DNA from: Gamarada debralockiae
Lineage: Eukaryota > Ascomycota > Leotiomycetes > Helotiales > Hyphodiscaceae
Reading direction: 5' to 3'
Length of the DNA: 62,966 nt
Assembly: GCA_002803225.1 (NCBI GenBank)
Contig: NXFV01000237.1
Span: 1-62,966, forward strand
In this document: in pieces, positions 46,513 through 58,600 of the stretch
Layout of the letters: each line of letters starts with the position of its first letter
Position numbering within the stretch: the first letter of the stretch is position 1
Notes under the pieces: generated by a model
Told to the model about the DNA's origin: nothing
Database searches by the model: none
Seen by the model: the letters and a program-made list of their open reading frames with translations, nothing else
Made by a program: the position numbers and the translations under genes

Positions 46513-48243
46513 ATGCTCCAACTAATCTCTACCGATCTTGGCTTGCCTTCCAAGATCGTTCTCCTGGCGCTAGTCATCTGTATCGTCGCTCTATTTCTGT
46601 ACGAGATACCCCGGAAACGATTGCGAATCCCCCTCTTCCCAGGTCCGTCAGGTTGGCCAGTGATTGGTAACATCTTCAGCATCAACGGCAATGCTGCACA
46701 GCAGTATCGCAAGTGGACTCAGCATTATGGCGATGTCTTCCAGGTTCAACTGGGACATATTCCTGTTCTCGTAGTGAATAGTGCTGCTTCAGCGAAGTCC
46801 ATCTTCTCCGGTCATTCGAACGCTCTTTGCTCTCGTCCAGAGTTCTTCACGTTCCATCAAGTAATGGCCCCGGCCCCTTCAAATTAACGTCTTCTAACTG
46901 TTCAATCTCAGATCATATCCAAAACCGCAGGTGTTACAAGTCAGTAAAGTCTCCCCACACTTCCTACTGGTCAATGCTGACTTCGATTCTCCAGTGGGAA
47001 CAGCACCCTACAGCAAGGCCCTCAACCGCGGCCGAAAAGATACACCTCTCGGAAGGCCCGCCGTTCGCACGTACGTCGCATGCCTCGACATCGAAACCCG
47101 GGACTTCATCCATCAATGTCTCTCCACCCACAACGAACCCATCGATCCTCTCCGCCTTCTCCAACGAATGAGTCTGAGTCTCGATCTGACTCTCTGCTGG
47201 GGTCGTCGGATTGCCCTTGCCGATCCCCTTCTCACAGAGATCGTACAAGTAGAACACGAGATTGTCAATATGCGGAACACGATGACGAATCTGCAGGATT
47301 GCATACCGTTGCTGAGATTTCCGTGGAGTGGGACGACTAAGAAAGCACTCAGTTTGCGTCGGCGCCGTGATGCATACTTCGCACAATTAAATGAGGAGCT
47401 TGATAGGAAGATTATGGCGGGCACACAGAGGCAGTGTATACGTGCAGAGCTACTTGGACGAGAAGATGTCGATGAAGAAGAGCTGAGCTTGGTTTGTCTT
47501 ACGTTTATATCTGCTGGCATGGCTCCCACTGTCGCGACGCTGCAATGGAGTATTGCGTTCTTGGTGCAACGGCCCGACATCCAGACTGCTGCTTTCAATG
47601 CGATACAGGAACATTACGGGAAGGAGTATAAGCCACTTGGAGATATAGATGACGATCAAGGCTGTCAATACATCGTCGCACTGATCAAAGAGTGTCTCCG
47701 GTAAGTGATACTATTTCACCCTTTAAGAGCGAAGCTTACACTCGTAGATACTTCACCGTTGCTCGCACCTCGCTTCCTCGATCTACAGTCAAGGAGTTTA
47801 TATACGACGGAAAACTCGTCCCAGTTGGAACAACAGTCTTCCTCAATGCATATGCCTGCAACATGGGTATCTCACCCTCATCCCCCATCCTCAATCTCCT
47901 ACCTTCCCTTCTCAAAATCATCCACTTACATCAAACAGACCAAAAAATCTGGCACGACTCCCAAGTCTTCGATCCCATACGCTGGCTCAGTCGCCCAGAC
48001 GCACCTCTCTTCACCTACGGCCTTGGAAGCAGGAGCTGCTCGGGTGTCTCGCTAGCAAATCGCTTTCTATATCTCTTCTTTGTGCGATTGATATCTTCTT
48101 TTGAGATTCTCAAGGGGAGTGAAGTCGATGTTGATCCGATCTCGGGCTGTAAGAGTACGGAAGATTTGGTGTCGAGTCCGAAGAGGTATACGGTTGTTTT
48201 TCGGGCGAGGGATGCGGTAAAGTTGAGTGAGGTACTGTTGTAG
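46513..48243 (+). CDS. Cytochrome P450, CYP504-like (phenylacetate hydroxylase type)
   Basis: Five exons, 46513-46860, 46912-46930, 46995-47700, 47748-47866 and 47939-48243, give 498 residues; exon 2 is 19 nt. An N-terminal membrane anchor (IVLLALVICIVALFLY) is followed by the proline-rich hinge (PLFPGPSGWPVIGN). The I-helix reads FISAGMAPTVATLQW, the ExxR motif is ECLR at the end of exon 3, and the haem ligand is the Cys in FTYGLGSRSCSGVSLANR near residue 431. WTQHYGDVFQVQLG, NAYACNMDQKIWHDSQVFDP and the LANR after the haem loop resemble CYP504 enzymes, which hydroxylate phenylacetate or its hydroxy derivatives on the way to homogentisate. Substrate is inferred. Intron 4 is 72 nt and open in frame, so retention would add 24 residues. 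No pathway partners lie nearby. Confidence 0.88.
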
Positions 48244-49645
48244 AGGATACTGGGGAATTTCGTAGAGCCGTAAGTTGTTGAACCAATGCTGGGTTAGTCA
48301 TCTGCCCAGGGTATTTCTTTTCAAGGGGTCATTTTAGCGGGCAGAAGCGAAAAATTAGCGGGACCTCTCCACATACCAAAAAATTTCCGAGCGGGCGCAA
48401 TGCATTCCGCATCTATCTTCAATGTTCTAGGTGCGAATAGTGAAGATCTATAAATTTATTGCGCCGCTTCCTTTCAATTCAAAAGGCGTCAAAAATTTCT
48501 GGAGGAGACTATATCAACGGCCATGTCGGGCTGTGGAAGGCGCAACTGTTTTAAGCCGCATTATTAATCCCGAACCACCCCCATGAGGTGGCCATCCAGC
48601 GGCTGACAACTCACCCCACCTAACAGATCCCTGTAAATGACACGCGGAGGGCATTACGGAGGGCATTTCAGCCTCCATTCATCGGCAGTGGGACTGGGGA
48701 ATCCTTGATCCTAAGAACAGTGACAGCCCAACAATCCCTGCTGAGCCGGTAAGTTTTGTTGAGGGCGGTCTCGTATATGGATGGATACACATGCTTTAAG
48801 TTGAAGCTATATACAATGACAGGAGGACGATCAGACGACTTTCAAAGCCAAAAGCCACAGCCTTGAAGCCTCGTCCGTCACCCTTCCCGTTCGCCGCAAG
48901 TTCATTAACTCGGCCACACACACCTCAGTTCTTCCACGAAATTAAGCTGTCTGATAATAGTGGTTCGCGCATGCACTCATGCAGTGAGGCTTCCATGCGT
49001 CAACTTACAGGACGTTGCATTAGTGTGGGTGTGATGGTGGCCTCCCAGCTTACATTAAGAGAGACCAGTCCAAGTCCCCCGAGTGGCTGCAGGCTCTCAC
49101 ATCATTTCCCGCAACAAGCCCAGAGGCCAAATTTCTAACACCACCTTTTGCAAGCCCATTTGAGCCTCAGTCTTTCGCATCACCCTTTTCCTCGATGCAG
49201 GTTGGCCACTAAATGCAACTTGACGTTTGAGAATTCATGCTTACACATGATAAATATGAGATTTGCAGCCTTCGCTGGCTCAGGAGCTACAATTTCGTAT
49301 GTGGTCGAACGCTTGCGGCCAACTTTGGGCGGAATCTCATTCTCAGTAACATAAGCATTGTTCCTTGATTTGTGAGGCGTAATCAGAGATTCTCCTCCCA
49401 TTTGGTGCTGTGCATGGCCGCAACGAGAGTCTGGCTGGAGATGCAGCCCTGCGTTATATTATTAGGCTGAGCCGACGGCTTTTTTGGTTCACCGATTTTC
49501 TTTGCCTTGTCTGGATTCTGAAGGTACGGCTCGCGCCCGCCTCGGATACATAACCGGAGCTCGACCCACGCTGGGCAGATCCCGAATTTACTAAATTTAC
49601 GCCGTACTTCCACTCCCTCTATCTTTTGAGACTTTTTCGTTTAAA
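48244..49645. other. Intergenic, no gene seen
   Basis: Near 48340-48365 the octamer ttagcggg occurs twice in a short AT-rich context followed by acctctccacatacc, which could be the end of a decayed DNA element. Other frames are short and featureless. Confidence 0.4.
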
Positions 49646-51898
49646 ATGGACTATAATAATGGGCAAGAAGTAAATTCCAGCTCAGCAGATGATTCGATTC
49701 CCACGCCACCCAGACACCAGAGACGCGTTAATTATGTTCGACCTGAACGTCAGAAACGACAATTCCAGGACGGCACACCAAAAACCAAACCCTCCCTATC
49801 TCTCAGAGGCGCTATCGAGAAAGTTCAACATAAGCGGTACCGCTATGCCCCGCTTGCACCAGGCGAAGACATTCGAGTTTTGATTGTGGAGAAGGGGAGA
49901 GGCCCAGATCCAAATGGCAGGCAAGAGCCAGATACTGTTAGGTGCAGACTTGTCGCGAGCCCGTTACCAACAGGCAAGCCCCGAGCCTCAAACGTCATCA
50001 GTTATGAGGCTCTATCGTACTATTGGGGCCAAGATGACCCATCGATTCCGATCATAATAGAGAGTTATAGTCCCTTGGCACCACGCGCACCGTTCGGCGT
50101 AGAGCAAAAGAAGTTCTGGATTCGACCTAATCTCTACGCCGCCCTCGTTCAGCTACGGTCTCCCGACTATGATATCTCTTTATGGGTTGATGCTATCTGT
50201 ATCAATCAAGAAGATCAAAAAGAGAAGACTGATCAAGTCTCGAAGATGCACGAAATTTATAGCAAAGCCGAGAATATCTGCATATGGCTAGGAGTCGGCG
50301 AGTCTCAAGCTGAGGATCGACAAACGTTTGACTTCATACGAGACATGTTAGACCTCAGGCGTTTGGATCAGCTCATTGTTTCTGAAGGTCATGCCCACAA
50401 GTGGCTTGCGTTCGTACAGCTCATGAGGAACCGGTGGTTTAGCCGACGCTGGGTTGTGCAAGAGCTTGCTCTCGCAAAGGAAGCCACGGTACACTACGGG
50501 GACCAGTTGATCCAATGGACAGATTTCAGAGATGCAGTGGCACTTTTCGTGACGAAACACGATCAAATCAAACAACTTCTTGCAAAGAGTCGCGTCTCAA
50601 CGGATCCAGATCCCATTGGAGATATGAGGGCACTAGGTGCGAACACCCTCGTTGAAGCGACAAGCAACCTCTTCCGAAGGTCCGATAGTGGTGAAATTCT
50701 GGAGCGACTTCTAAGTCTAGAAACCCTGGTATCAACACTTCTGGCTTTCGAGGCAAAGGATCCTCGAGATACAGTATATGCTGTGCTCTCAATCGCGAAA
50801 GACACCCCATATTCCGACTCTTCAACGACAAAGGATCCTCGGGTTATGCCTAATTACAACAAGACACTGGCCGATCTTTGCACCGATTTTATTGACTACT
50901 GTATCGAGAAGTCACAATGCCTTGACATCATTTGTCGTCACTGGGCCCCAGTGCCGAAGGGAGAGTGGAAAGACGTTGAGATGCCCACCTGGGTTTCATT
51001 GATAAGTGGGTCCGCATTTGGAGAGCCAGAAGCTGCTCTACAAGGACGTTCAAACGGCGATAGTCTTGTTGGAACTCCAAATCGACAACACCAAAAGAAC
51101 TACAACGCCTCTGCGAGCCTCCTTCCTGTCGTCAAGTTTGGCACGTTTGCCGATTCCGGTGGCAATAATATGGGCGGTGACTCTCGACCTGCAGAAGAAA
51201 GAGAAGTTCTTACACTTTGTCTTCCAGGAGGCCACACTGGAGCGCCGGGTCCTTCTCGCATTCCTTCAAATGACAATGTCAAGAAATGCAATGGTATTTT
51301 ATCTGTGAAGGGAAAGATTCTTGACACCATCGGCAAGCTGTCGCCTCGCGCGCCTCAAGGCATGATCCTCCAAGAATCATTAGAGATGGCTGGTTGGACC
51401 GGTGATACCGAGCTGGAGAAAGTCCCCGACTCATTGTGGAGAACTCTTGTGGCAGACAGAGGACCTCACGGGACCAGTGCACCAAGCTGGTACTATCGTG
51501 CCTGCCTGGAGTACTTGACCCAGGCCACCCAAAACGGTGATTTGAATACTGATACCTTAATAAAGGATCCCAACACACCCTCCACAATGGTTACTTTCTT
51601 GAAGCGAGTACAGCAAGTCGTCTGGAATCGAAAATTCTTACGTTCCAGCAAAAAATATTTGCAGGATTACCGGGATGAGCTTTTTGGTCTTGCACCAACC
51701 AATGCACAACAAGGAGATTACATTTGCATATTGTTTGGCTGTAGTGTGCCAGTAATTTTGAGAAAATTGGAGGCTGAGGACAATCATTTCACCTTTGTCG
51801 GGGAAGCATATGTTCATGGTATTATGGACGGTGAGGTTGTTTCGAAGGAGATGCCGATCTACCCTTATAACGATTGCAACACTTTCCACATTCGATGA
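49646..51898 (+). CDS. HET-domain protein, single exon
   Basis: One open frame of 750 residues. After a basic, disordered N-terminus and an RYAPLAPGEDIRVLI segment, the HET domain begins near residue 118: SYEALSYYWG, ISLWVDAICINQEDQKEKTD near 178, KAENICIWLGVGES near 205 and WFSRRWVVQELALAKEA near 263. The second half, about residues 330-750, has the long tail common in HET proteins (DPRDTVYAVLSI, PNYNKTLADLCTDFIDYC) and no NACHT, ankyrin or WD repeats. Its likely role is nonself recognition with cell death as output; the trigger is unknown. It is complete, without stops, unlike the relic at 37.2 kb. The YYWG in place of the more usual YTWG or YVWG is a mild variation. Confidence 0.93.
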   Translation: MDYNNGQEVNSSSADDSIPTPPRHQRRVNYVRPERQKRQFQDGTPKTKPSLSLRGAIEKVQHKRYRYAPLAPGEDIRVLIVEKGRGPDPNGRQEPDTVRCRLVASPLPTGKPRASNVISYEALSYYWGQDDPSIPIIIESYSPLAPRAPFGVEQKKFWIRPNLYAALVQLRSPDYDISLWVDAICINQEDQKEKTDQVSKMHEIYSKAENICIWLGVGESQAEDRQTFDFIRDMLDLRRLDQLIVSEGHAHKWLAFVQLMRNRWFSRRWVVQELALAKEATVHYGDQLIQWTDFRDAVALFVTKHDQIKQLLAKSRVSTDPDPIGDMRALGANTLVEATSNLFRRSDSGEILERLLSLETLVSTLLAFEAKDPRDTVYAVLSIAKDTPYSDSSTTKDPRVMPNYNKTLADLCTDFIDYCIEKSQCLDIICRHWAPVPKGEWKDVEMPTWVSLISGSAFGEPEAALQGRSNGDSLVGTPNRQHQKNYNASASLLPVVKFGTFADSGGNNMGGDSRPAEEREVLTLCLPGGHTGAPGPSRIPSNDNVKKCNGILSVKGKILDTIGKLSPRAPQGMILQESLEMAGWTGDTELEKVPDSLWRTLVADRGPHGTSAPSWYYRACLEYLTQATQNGDLNTDTLIKDPNTPSTMVTFLKRVQQVVWNRKFLRSSKKYLQDYRDELFGLAPTNAQQGDYICILFGCSVPVILRKLEAEDNHFTFVGEAYVHGIMDGEVVSKEMPIYPYNDCNTFHIR

Positions 51899-53023
51899 GC
51901 TCTTACGACCACAATTACCATTTACCATGTCTTTCTTGGCGTTTCAAGGAGTTTTAAGGGTAAAAGGATGGAGCGCTCTAGTATACCCAAGGCTCCCAAG
52001 CGGACCTCTTCGTTTATAGATTTTGTGAATTTTATGTCATACCACAACAACTCGCATCATCTCTTTCGCCGCCCTTTTAACCTGACATGATTTTGATTTC
52101 CGAACAAGGGACACTTCAAAGGCTGGCTGATAAGGTTTTCCCCGCTTTTAAGCTGCCATTCATCCTCGTGGCAGTGTCTGCGAAGCCTTAGATGTAGTCA
52201 CTTTTGACTTGGGCGACAGCTTTTGGCCATGGGCGGCCTCGGATGTGTATTTGTAAATACTATCTATATCTTGAACCAGTATCCTCGTTTGTTTGACAAT
52301 ATTCTCTGGAGGGGGGAGAGGCTACCATCAGCAAGGGCTGAGCAAAGGGGCCTCTGAGCCTCGAGCTCACCGAGGAGGTCCACAAGAGGTAACCTCCGCA
52401 GCAAATAGAGAGGAGCACATGCCAAAATCGTCTAAAGTGCCATTCTAAAAGGGTCGAGAGATTAAATTGCAGTTCCCATATGATCTAGGGAGAATATTAT
52501 CAGATGTGATAATTAAAGCACGACCAAGAATTGCGTGGGGCTTCTGCGTCTGCACGTCGGGCGGAAGGAACAACGCATCGATATCGCGTCATCAATAAAG
52601 AGTGAGGTGACCCCAGAACATGTATCTTCATACTTTTCATTCACCTCAAATGTCAGGAGCTCAAGTTGATTTCAGTCGTCTCCCAGAGCACATTTCATTA
52701 GCCTGGTTTCGTGACTTTGCCTTTCGTCCAAAACGGACACCTGCTGCTCCCAGCCTTGGCAGGCTTCATCTTCGCTTAAGTATTGGAGTGCAAGGCTTTG
52801 GATCCCTGGTCACATTGCCTCACCGGGCTTTTTGTTGCAGAAAGTAAGAAGTCTTGCTCACTATAAGTTCCTCCAGTTTCCATGCTTTCGCCATCTTGCC
52901 TTTATCTCTCGCTGACACACATCGAAGTACCTTCATCACAACACAACATAGCCCCAAATATCCTTCAAGTTACTTCTATCTCCGGTCATTCTTCCACGCA
53001 CGCCTCTCAAAACGCTGTTCAAC
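51899..53023. other. Intergenic, no gene seen
   Basis: Downstream region of the HET gene and upstream region of the hypothetical gene at 53024. I see short unrelated frames only. Confidence 0.45.
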
Positions 53024-53701
53024 ATGCGACTTAACACTCGGGCAATGCGCGAACTCTCCGGTAATGAGTCAACCAAGCAACGAAGTTGGAATACTGAGCA
53101 GCCGGGCAAAGAAGCTGGCGTATCGACACAGCTGCCCAATGTATACAGGCCAAAGTTGGAGTCGGAGTTCAGACTAGTGCAGAAGACATCAGATTCTAAG
53201 AGAATTCCTGCAGCTATTATTGGTTCCCCAATGGATGACTGGATTTCTACAATATCCAATTTCCCCTATTCTGCGCCAGCAAAGATGGTGAAGGAACTTC
53301 ATCAGGCATACTCAGATATTGAAAGGGGCATATTTGCTTCTATGCCTTATTCATGCGAAGATCAGCTGGGTGTGGATGTAGACTTCCTTCACTACATGAC
53401 TTCTACCGAACTTGTTAAGAAATGGGAGGCTCGCTTTGCACTCATCAGCCAACAATATCTCCAAGGATCTACAAACCCTGATGTATTTGAAGCAACATTG
53501 ACCAGAATACTGGTGGGAGTGGAGAGATTCGAGCAGGCAAAAGAGAAGTTGGAGGACAAATTAGAGGATGAGCTGCGGAAATGTGGAATCAATGTCGTTG
53601 TACCGGATTCTTTCTGGCATTCCATGGACGAGAGGTGCAGAATCCTTGAGACTGCTTTCATGTGCCTGGAGCAGAAATTGGATGAGCAAGCTGGGCACTG
53701 A
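53024..53701 (+). CDS. Hypothetical protein, 225 residues
   Basis: A single-exon frame from ATG 53024 to TGA 53701. The first 50 residues are polar and basic (MRLNTRAMRELSGNESTKQR). Residues about 75-225 are ordered and mostly helical, with aromatic positions spaced as in a folded domain (DVDFLHYMTSTELVKKWEAR) and a charged helix FEQAKEKLEDKLEDELRKC. No signal peptide or membrane segment. I do not recognise the family. It stands alone between a HET gene and a repeat-rich stretch and may be lineage-specific. Confidence 0.5.
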   Translation: MRLNTRAMRELSGNESTKQRSWNTEQPGKEAGVSTQLPNVYRPKLESEFRLVQKTSDSKRIPAAIIGSPMDDWISTISNFPYSAPAKMVKELHQAYSDIERGIFASMPYSCEDQLGVDVDFLHYMTSTELVKKWEARFALISQQYLQGSTNPDVFEATLTRILVGVERFEQAKEKLEDKLEDELRKCGINVVVPDSFWHSMDERCRILETAFMCLEQKLDEQAGH

Positions 53702-55644
53702 GGGCCTCACAGAGTTCTGAACATACGAGAGACATATTCTGCATGGGATGATAGGCTCTACCAGGTTAGTATGCTCTTCAGAGAAACCAGGGAAGTTTAA
53801 AGAGAGGAAGGACGGTATATGAGGGTAAGGACGTTCTAGTAGCTACTAATCCGTACTAACTATTGTTTGAGTTTTAAATTCGGCAAATATTTCGAATATA
53901 AGGTGAAATTGTCATGTGATCTCGTCGTGATGGAAGTGCATTCCATCTACAAATAGTTTAGCCGTCCCTTCTCCGGCGTAAGTTTGCCTAGCCCACGTTG
54001 AAAGATCTGAGACTTTCCCCAACACTCTTGACACCCTCTCTTTCCCGCTTTTCTAGGAAGTGTTGGCCCCGTCCCATCGTTTCCTTCCGCCAGTCCGAAT
54101 TCGTGGCATTCAACACAACGCACGAACTTTTCACCCCCAACAACAGCACAAGGCCCTTCCCTATGCCGAGATCCCCTATTACTCAGTTTTTGATTCAGAC
54201 CGCAATCAAGAAAAATCTCGATTCAGCCCATGGGCTGTTGCGCCGTTGTGGACCCCTCGTCATATCACCGGCAAATTTGCATCGTGGTCGGAGACGAAGT
54301 CAATCTTGGCATGCATAAAACTCAAGGAATTCGTCGTTTTTGATGTAGTATGATGTTTTTTCTGCGAGAAAGAGATCGAAGCACGTGAGTGCTGGGATCA
54401 AGGCGTTGAAATGCTTGCTTGTTAAGACGCTCGGGGAAGGAGAGGCGGGACGGTATTGCGAATAATTGATTTAACCACATGTTTTCAGTGCTGATCTCCA
54501 TTCGCCCTGATAATTTCATTCGTCAGGGTTATGTAGTCAGCTTTGAAGAGAATGTACCTCTCATGAGCTAATTCTGTTAGAAAGTAACTCCATTGATTAG
54601 GGAGGAAAATCCTACTTCTTATATCTTTAGTTCATCCAAGTCACCATTCTAGCTCTTATCACTCGTCGTGTGCGATCGCACGGAGCGATTTAAACGAGAT
54701 CTCTTTGTCGTACGCATGAAAAAAAAAAAATTGGCCTTTTTGATCGTATCAGCTTCGTTGCTATCAGAAGGCCCTGGGGGAGGAGTAATGCGACTTGTGC
54801 GACGCGTGGTGGGTGCCATATTGTGGTTGTTGAGAGTGATAGTTAAAATCGAGGAATTCGCGATTCGATGTTTATGGCCCGTGCGTCACGAATTCGGACA
54901 CCCACTGGTGGGTGCAGGCCTCAACCTAACCCCCATGTGAGCCGGAATGCACAAAGACTGCAATTGTCCCTTTCGATTTTCAGCACTTTACGGCTCCTAA
55001 TTTAGCTATATCTCGAGACCGTAAGCTAGATTACACCCGTTGAAATGCACAGTTATTATATCATAAAATATTACAGATATCGACGTCCCAATCAATTCGC
55101 ACAACCACGTTGGATCAGTAATTTACCAGTGATCATATCGGAGCCCATTTTATGACCAGCCTATGACTGTATAGAAGCCTAGTCCCATCACGATTCAAAT
55201 CTCAGAGAGGCTTAGAGAAAAGAAGGTTAAAGAAAAATTATAGCCGTCGGGTTAATTGGCGAATATCGGTTACATAAGACCCAATCGCGCTTTCCGCTAG
55301 GAAACGATAGCGTCCCCTTTGGTGATCACCGGGTACTCCCAATCATCCTCCATTAGGGCTTCTGTTGGAGCGTAGAGCCGAACTGTCAACGGAAAACAAA
55401 ACCAAAGTACGTTAGCAAAAGCTGGTCTGCCAGTTTCACCTGTGGATATGTATAACAGGAGGAAAAGAAGTGGTTTGGGGGTTGGGGGTGGGAATGAAAG
55501 AAAAAAAAAAAAAACCTCTTACGTGTGATCGTGAAATTACTGCCATCCGTCGGGGCCGGCAGCCAGCTGTGACTGGTTAGCAAAACATAGAAGCATACCA
55601 AAGGGGGTCAAATAAAAAGGGAAAAAACTGACTTTGCGGTCCAA
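53702..55644. other. Gene-poor stretch with repeat copy B
   Basis: Apart from the dispersed repeat (54539-54657) this stretch contains AT-rich sequence, a run of ten A near 54721 and short frames. A frame near 54120-54350 (ALPYAEIPYYSVFDSDRN) is odd but not recognised. The right end is downstream of the DUF1254 gene. Confidence 0.4.
54539..54657. repeat. Dispersed repeat, copy B (more mutated)
   Basis: Matches 43443-43562 over about 118 bases. Against copy A it shows gaacgtacc to gaatgtacc, gagctgattctgttgg to gagctaattctgttag, gatcaggg to gattaggg and ccgggtc to ccaagtc, mostly C-to-T or G-to-A. The pattern fits repeat-induced point mutation or simple deamination. Confidence 0.7.
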
Positions 55645-57054
55645 TTAGCAGGGGGGGGGGACGTTCGCAGGCTGGACGAGGACTTGGAAGACGTCGTCGG
55701 TAGGAGCAGTGGTGGCGTTATTGCTGCCGTAGACGGGCGACCCGTCGGGATAGGTGATGTTGCTACGATCGCCCACAGAGTACTTGTCCTCCGGGTTGGC
55801 CACGAGGGCGCCGGAGGTGTTGTATAGCGTCAGGCTCCAGAAGCCCTCGGAAGCGACGGGCGGCTTGCTAGAGAAGGTGTAGAGGTAAGACTGGGTGCTG
55901 GTCAGGCTCATGTTGAAGACGGCGGGGATTGGATACATGGCCTGGTCGGCCACCTGTTCTTGGTAGCCGACCACCGCCACCAGCGCGCGATCCAAATAGT
56001 TGTCGCCATAGAGGCCCGAGGGCACGTTGTGCTGCCAGCCGTTGCCGAGACTCACTGTCCCCGTGGCTTGGTACTGCTCCAAGGATGCCTCATAGAGCGC
56101 GTTCGCGACGGTGAGATCGACCCCTGGCGGCTGGTGATAGGCACCGCCGAAGATGCCCGCCTCCCGGAGCTGAGCCTTTACGGCGCCGGGATCCGTCGAG
56201 TTAAATGGCTGGTTGGCGTCGTTCAGTCGCGCCAGGAGCTCGAGGATGGCGTAGGTGGTTGTGGTGTTGGTATCGAAGACGCCGGCAAAGGTCGCATTCG
56301 TCAGGGACGGAGCGGCGTCGCGCTTCTTGCCGGTTCGTGGCACCCGGGTCAACTGGCACTCCCCGATCACTTCCTGCACGTAGCTCAGGTCCGTCGCGTT
56401 CTTGACCAGGACGCGGATCAGCATGGTGCCGTCAGTGGTGGGCGAGTTGATGACGCCTTGATACGGATGCTGGCCATCGGAGGGACAGTCCGGATGCTCG
56501 CCATCGCAGGCCTGAAATCCCCAGTCCGGATCGTCGGGGGAGGTGCGGCGGAACAGATAGTCCCCCGCGGTGTTGTTATTGACGCTCCCAACGGCTGCGA
56601 AGTTGTCACCGTATCTGTTAGGTTCCTCCCACCGGTGAGCAACCATTCTGTCACAAAAAGGGACGGGGCAGTGGGGATGATCCGTACGGGTCATAAAACG
56701 CAAAGTTCCAGTACCGGTCGGGACTGATGGTCGGAACTGTCACACGCAGGTCGTCCTGAGACAGATCGTAGATGGCCACGGAATAGACCGTGTCGACGTT
56801 CGGCTCAAACTGTCCGAACGTACTCGGCGTCGACAGATTGTCCGTGGTCAGCAGCGTGTTGGTCACACCGGCGGCCACGAACGGAGACGCCAATTTGGCA
56901 TATTGGTAAAGTGGCTGGCCATACTGTCTTGAATCAGCTGGGTCTACTGGGAGAAGTCTGGTCAATTCATCTTTGGGGAGGCGGGGACGCATTTCACAGG
57001 AATGCTTTCTGTACGAACCTGCAGCGCAAGAACGGTTGCATTCAGGAGGCTCAT
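55645..57054 (-). CDS. DUF1254/DUF1214 family protein, GC-rich
   Basis: Exons 57054-57019, 56923-56688 and 56614-55645 give 413 residues. The middle exon has the DUF1254 blocks YGQPLYQYAKLASP, FEPNVDTVYSVAIYDLS and SPDRYWNFAFYDPYG, with DPYGDNF rebuilt across intron 2, which supports that junction. The third exon has the DUF1214-type tail: DNYLDRALVAVVGYQEQV, SSKPPVASEGFWSLTLYN and a short ending VQPANVPPPC. Members in bacteria and fungi are mostly uncharacterised and often secreted. The N-terminus, 12 residues (MSLLNATVLALQ) before a 95-nt intron, is the least certain part; it could continue as a signal sequence or belong to another exon. Third codon positions are unusually GC-rich compared with genes to the left. 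A run of nine G overlaps the stop region. Confidence 0.78.
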
Positions 57055-58600
57055 GGTTCCACGTCCAAGAAGCTTGCAAAGACAATGGTATCAAATGTCG
57101 GAAATGATCGGTGCACGATAATGAATGACCCAACCTAACCATGGTGACAGGACAGAGCGCTTTATATCCTCCTGATCCCCCCAGGTCAGTCCATCAGCGG
57201 CGATTTTCACACTTCTCACTTGTCATCCCGAGGCTTCTTTCGTTCCGCTACCCCATGTTATTTCCTATGGTCGTCGCGAGCGAATGTAGTAGAAACAAGA
57301 CATTCGTTGCCCTATCCGAAATATATACCTATCCTGGCTAAAGATAATGCGGCTAAAGCTTCCCGCTATTGAATGACTGTCTCTGTCTAGTGACGACGCA
57401 AAGTGAGCCAGGCCATGAACGTGTTCTTCAAAGAAAATTGTGCCCGGAAGTTCCGCGCAATTCCTTTCTTGTTCTGTGGTTCAGGCCAATCGGAAATTGT
57501 TCGATCTGTTTTCACCAGGTTGTACCCATCCGGCGATACCCTATGTTTGATATTTGCAGTCATTAAGCCTGTAACCCCACAATGCACAAGACTGCATATG
57601 TGTTTATCTGGGCACTTCTCTCGCGTGGCTAAATCTAACTAAATTAGATGCTAGTATTAAAGTAAGTTAAGATTTAATCATTTCTCCTACACAAGGAATC
57701 CTATTGAGATGAAGTTGATCTTCCTAGAAATTCACAGCTATCTACTATTAGCTTCCCCGCATTTCTGCATGCTAATTCTAGGGCGGAAGTATCAAATATG
57801 GTTTAGTTGATCAGCTACCCGAATTCTCCGGCGTCGGCTGTAGTAGATGTTTTGGCCGCGTCATCCTAAGCCCGGATAGGTATATATATCGGGTAGGGTA
57901 AGGTATCTATTGGCTGCGATGATTATAGAAAATAACGCGGGGTAGCGAACAAAAAAAGGCCTCGGGATGAGCAGTGAGAAGTGCAAAAATTGCCGCCGAT
58001 GGATTGACCTTGGTCAGATCAGGATTATCGCTCGGGGGGCCGACGCGATTATGGGATGATTCCGGCATCCTTTTGACTTCGATGAGAGGACATGGAATCA
58101 AAGCAGTAAGTTCTACGAGCCCGAATTAGTCCACGCGTCAAATTGAATCCACATTAATCTTGCGCGAAAGGAGAGATTCCGCTCCGATGGGCTTGAGGCA
58201 CGCCGCTCCGGGTCATGATCCTCATCCGGTGGTCGCTCGCGTTCTCAATAGTACATATGACGGGATGTATAAGAACGAGAACAGAGAAGGTAGGTGCTTG
58301 GAACTCTTCGAGTAACTCTCAGGGTAGTTCCTTGCAGACTGTCTTTCTCTCTTCTCCCCTTTTGCTCATTAGTCCTGCACACTGTGATCCCGCGACACGA
58401 TGTTGGCAGTTTTACTCTGCCTGATGGGACTCTTTCCCATTCGAATTCTTATGTATCCTAACACCACTTAATTCTGGTCATACAAATTGGTAGGTTGCCA
58501 GAAGTCCATGAAAACGGCGGATTAAAATTCAAGAACAAAAGAAAGAGAAAAAGAAAATAAACCCTTACTCACGCAATTTCTACCCTTCATAGAGACCACC
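57055..58600. other. Intergenic, AT-rich remnants
   Basis: No intact gene. Positions 57600-57930 are AT-rich with words such as tatatatatcgggtagggtaagg and look like decayed repeat DNA. No N-terminal arylsulfotransferase sequence was found upstream of 58601. Confidence 0.4.

Noticed and set aside
57141..57341. Short plus-strand frame next to the DUF1254 gene
   Set aside because: No start context, no motif and no splice extension.
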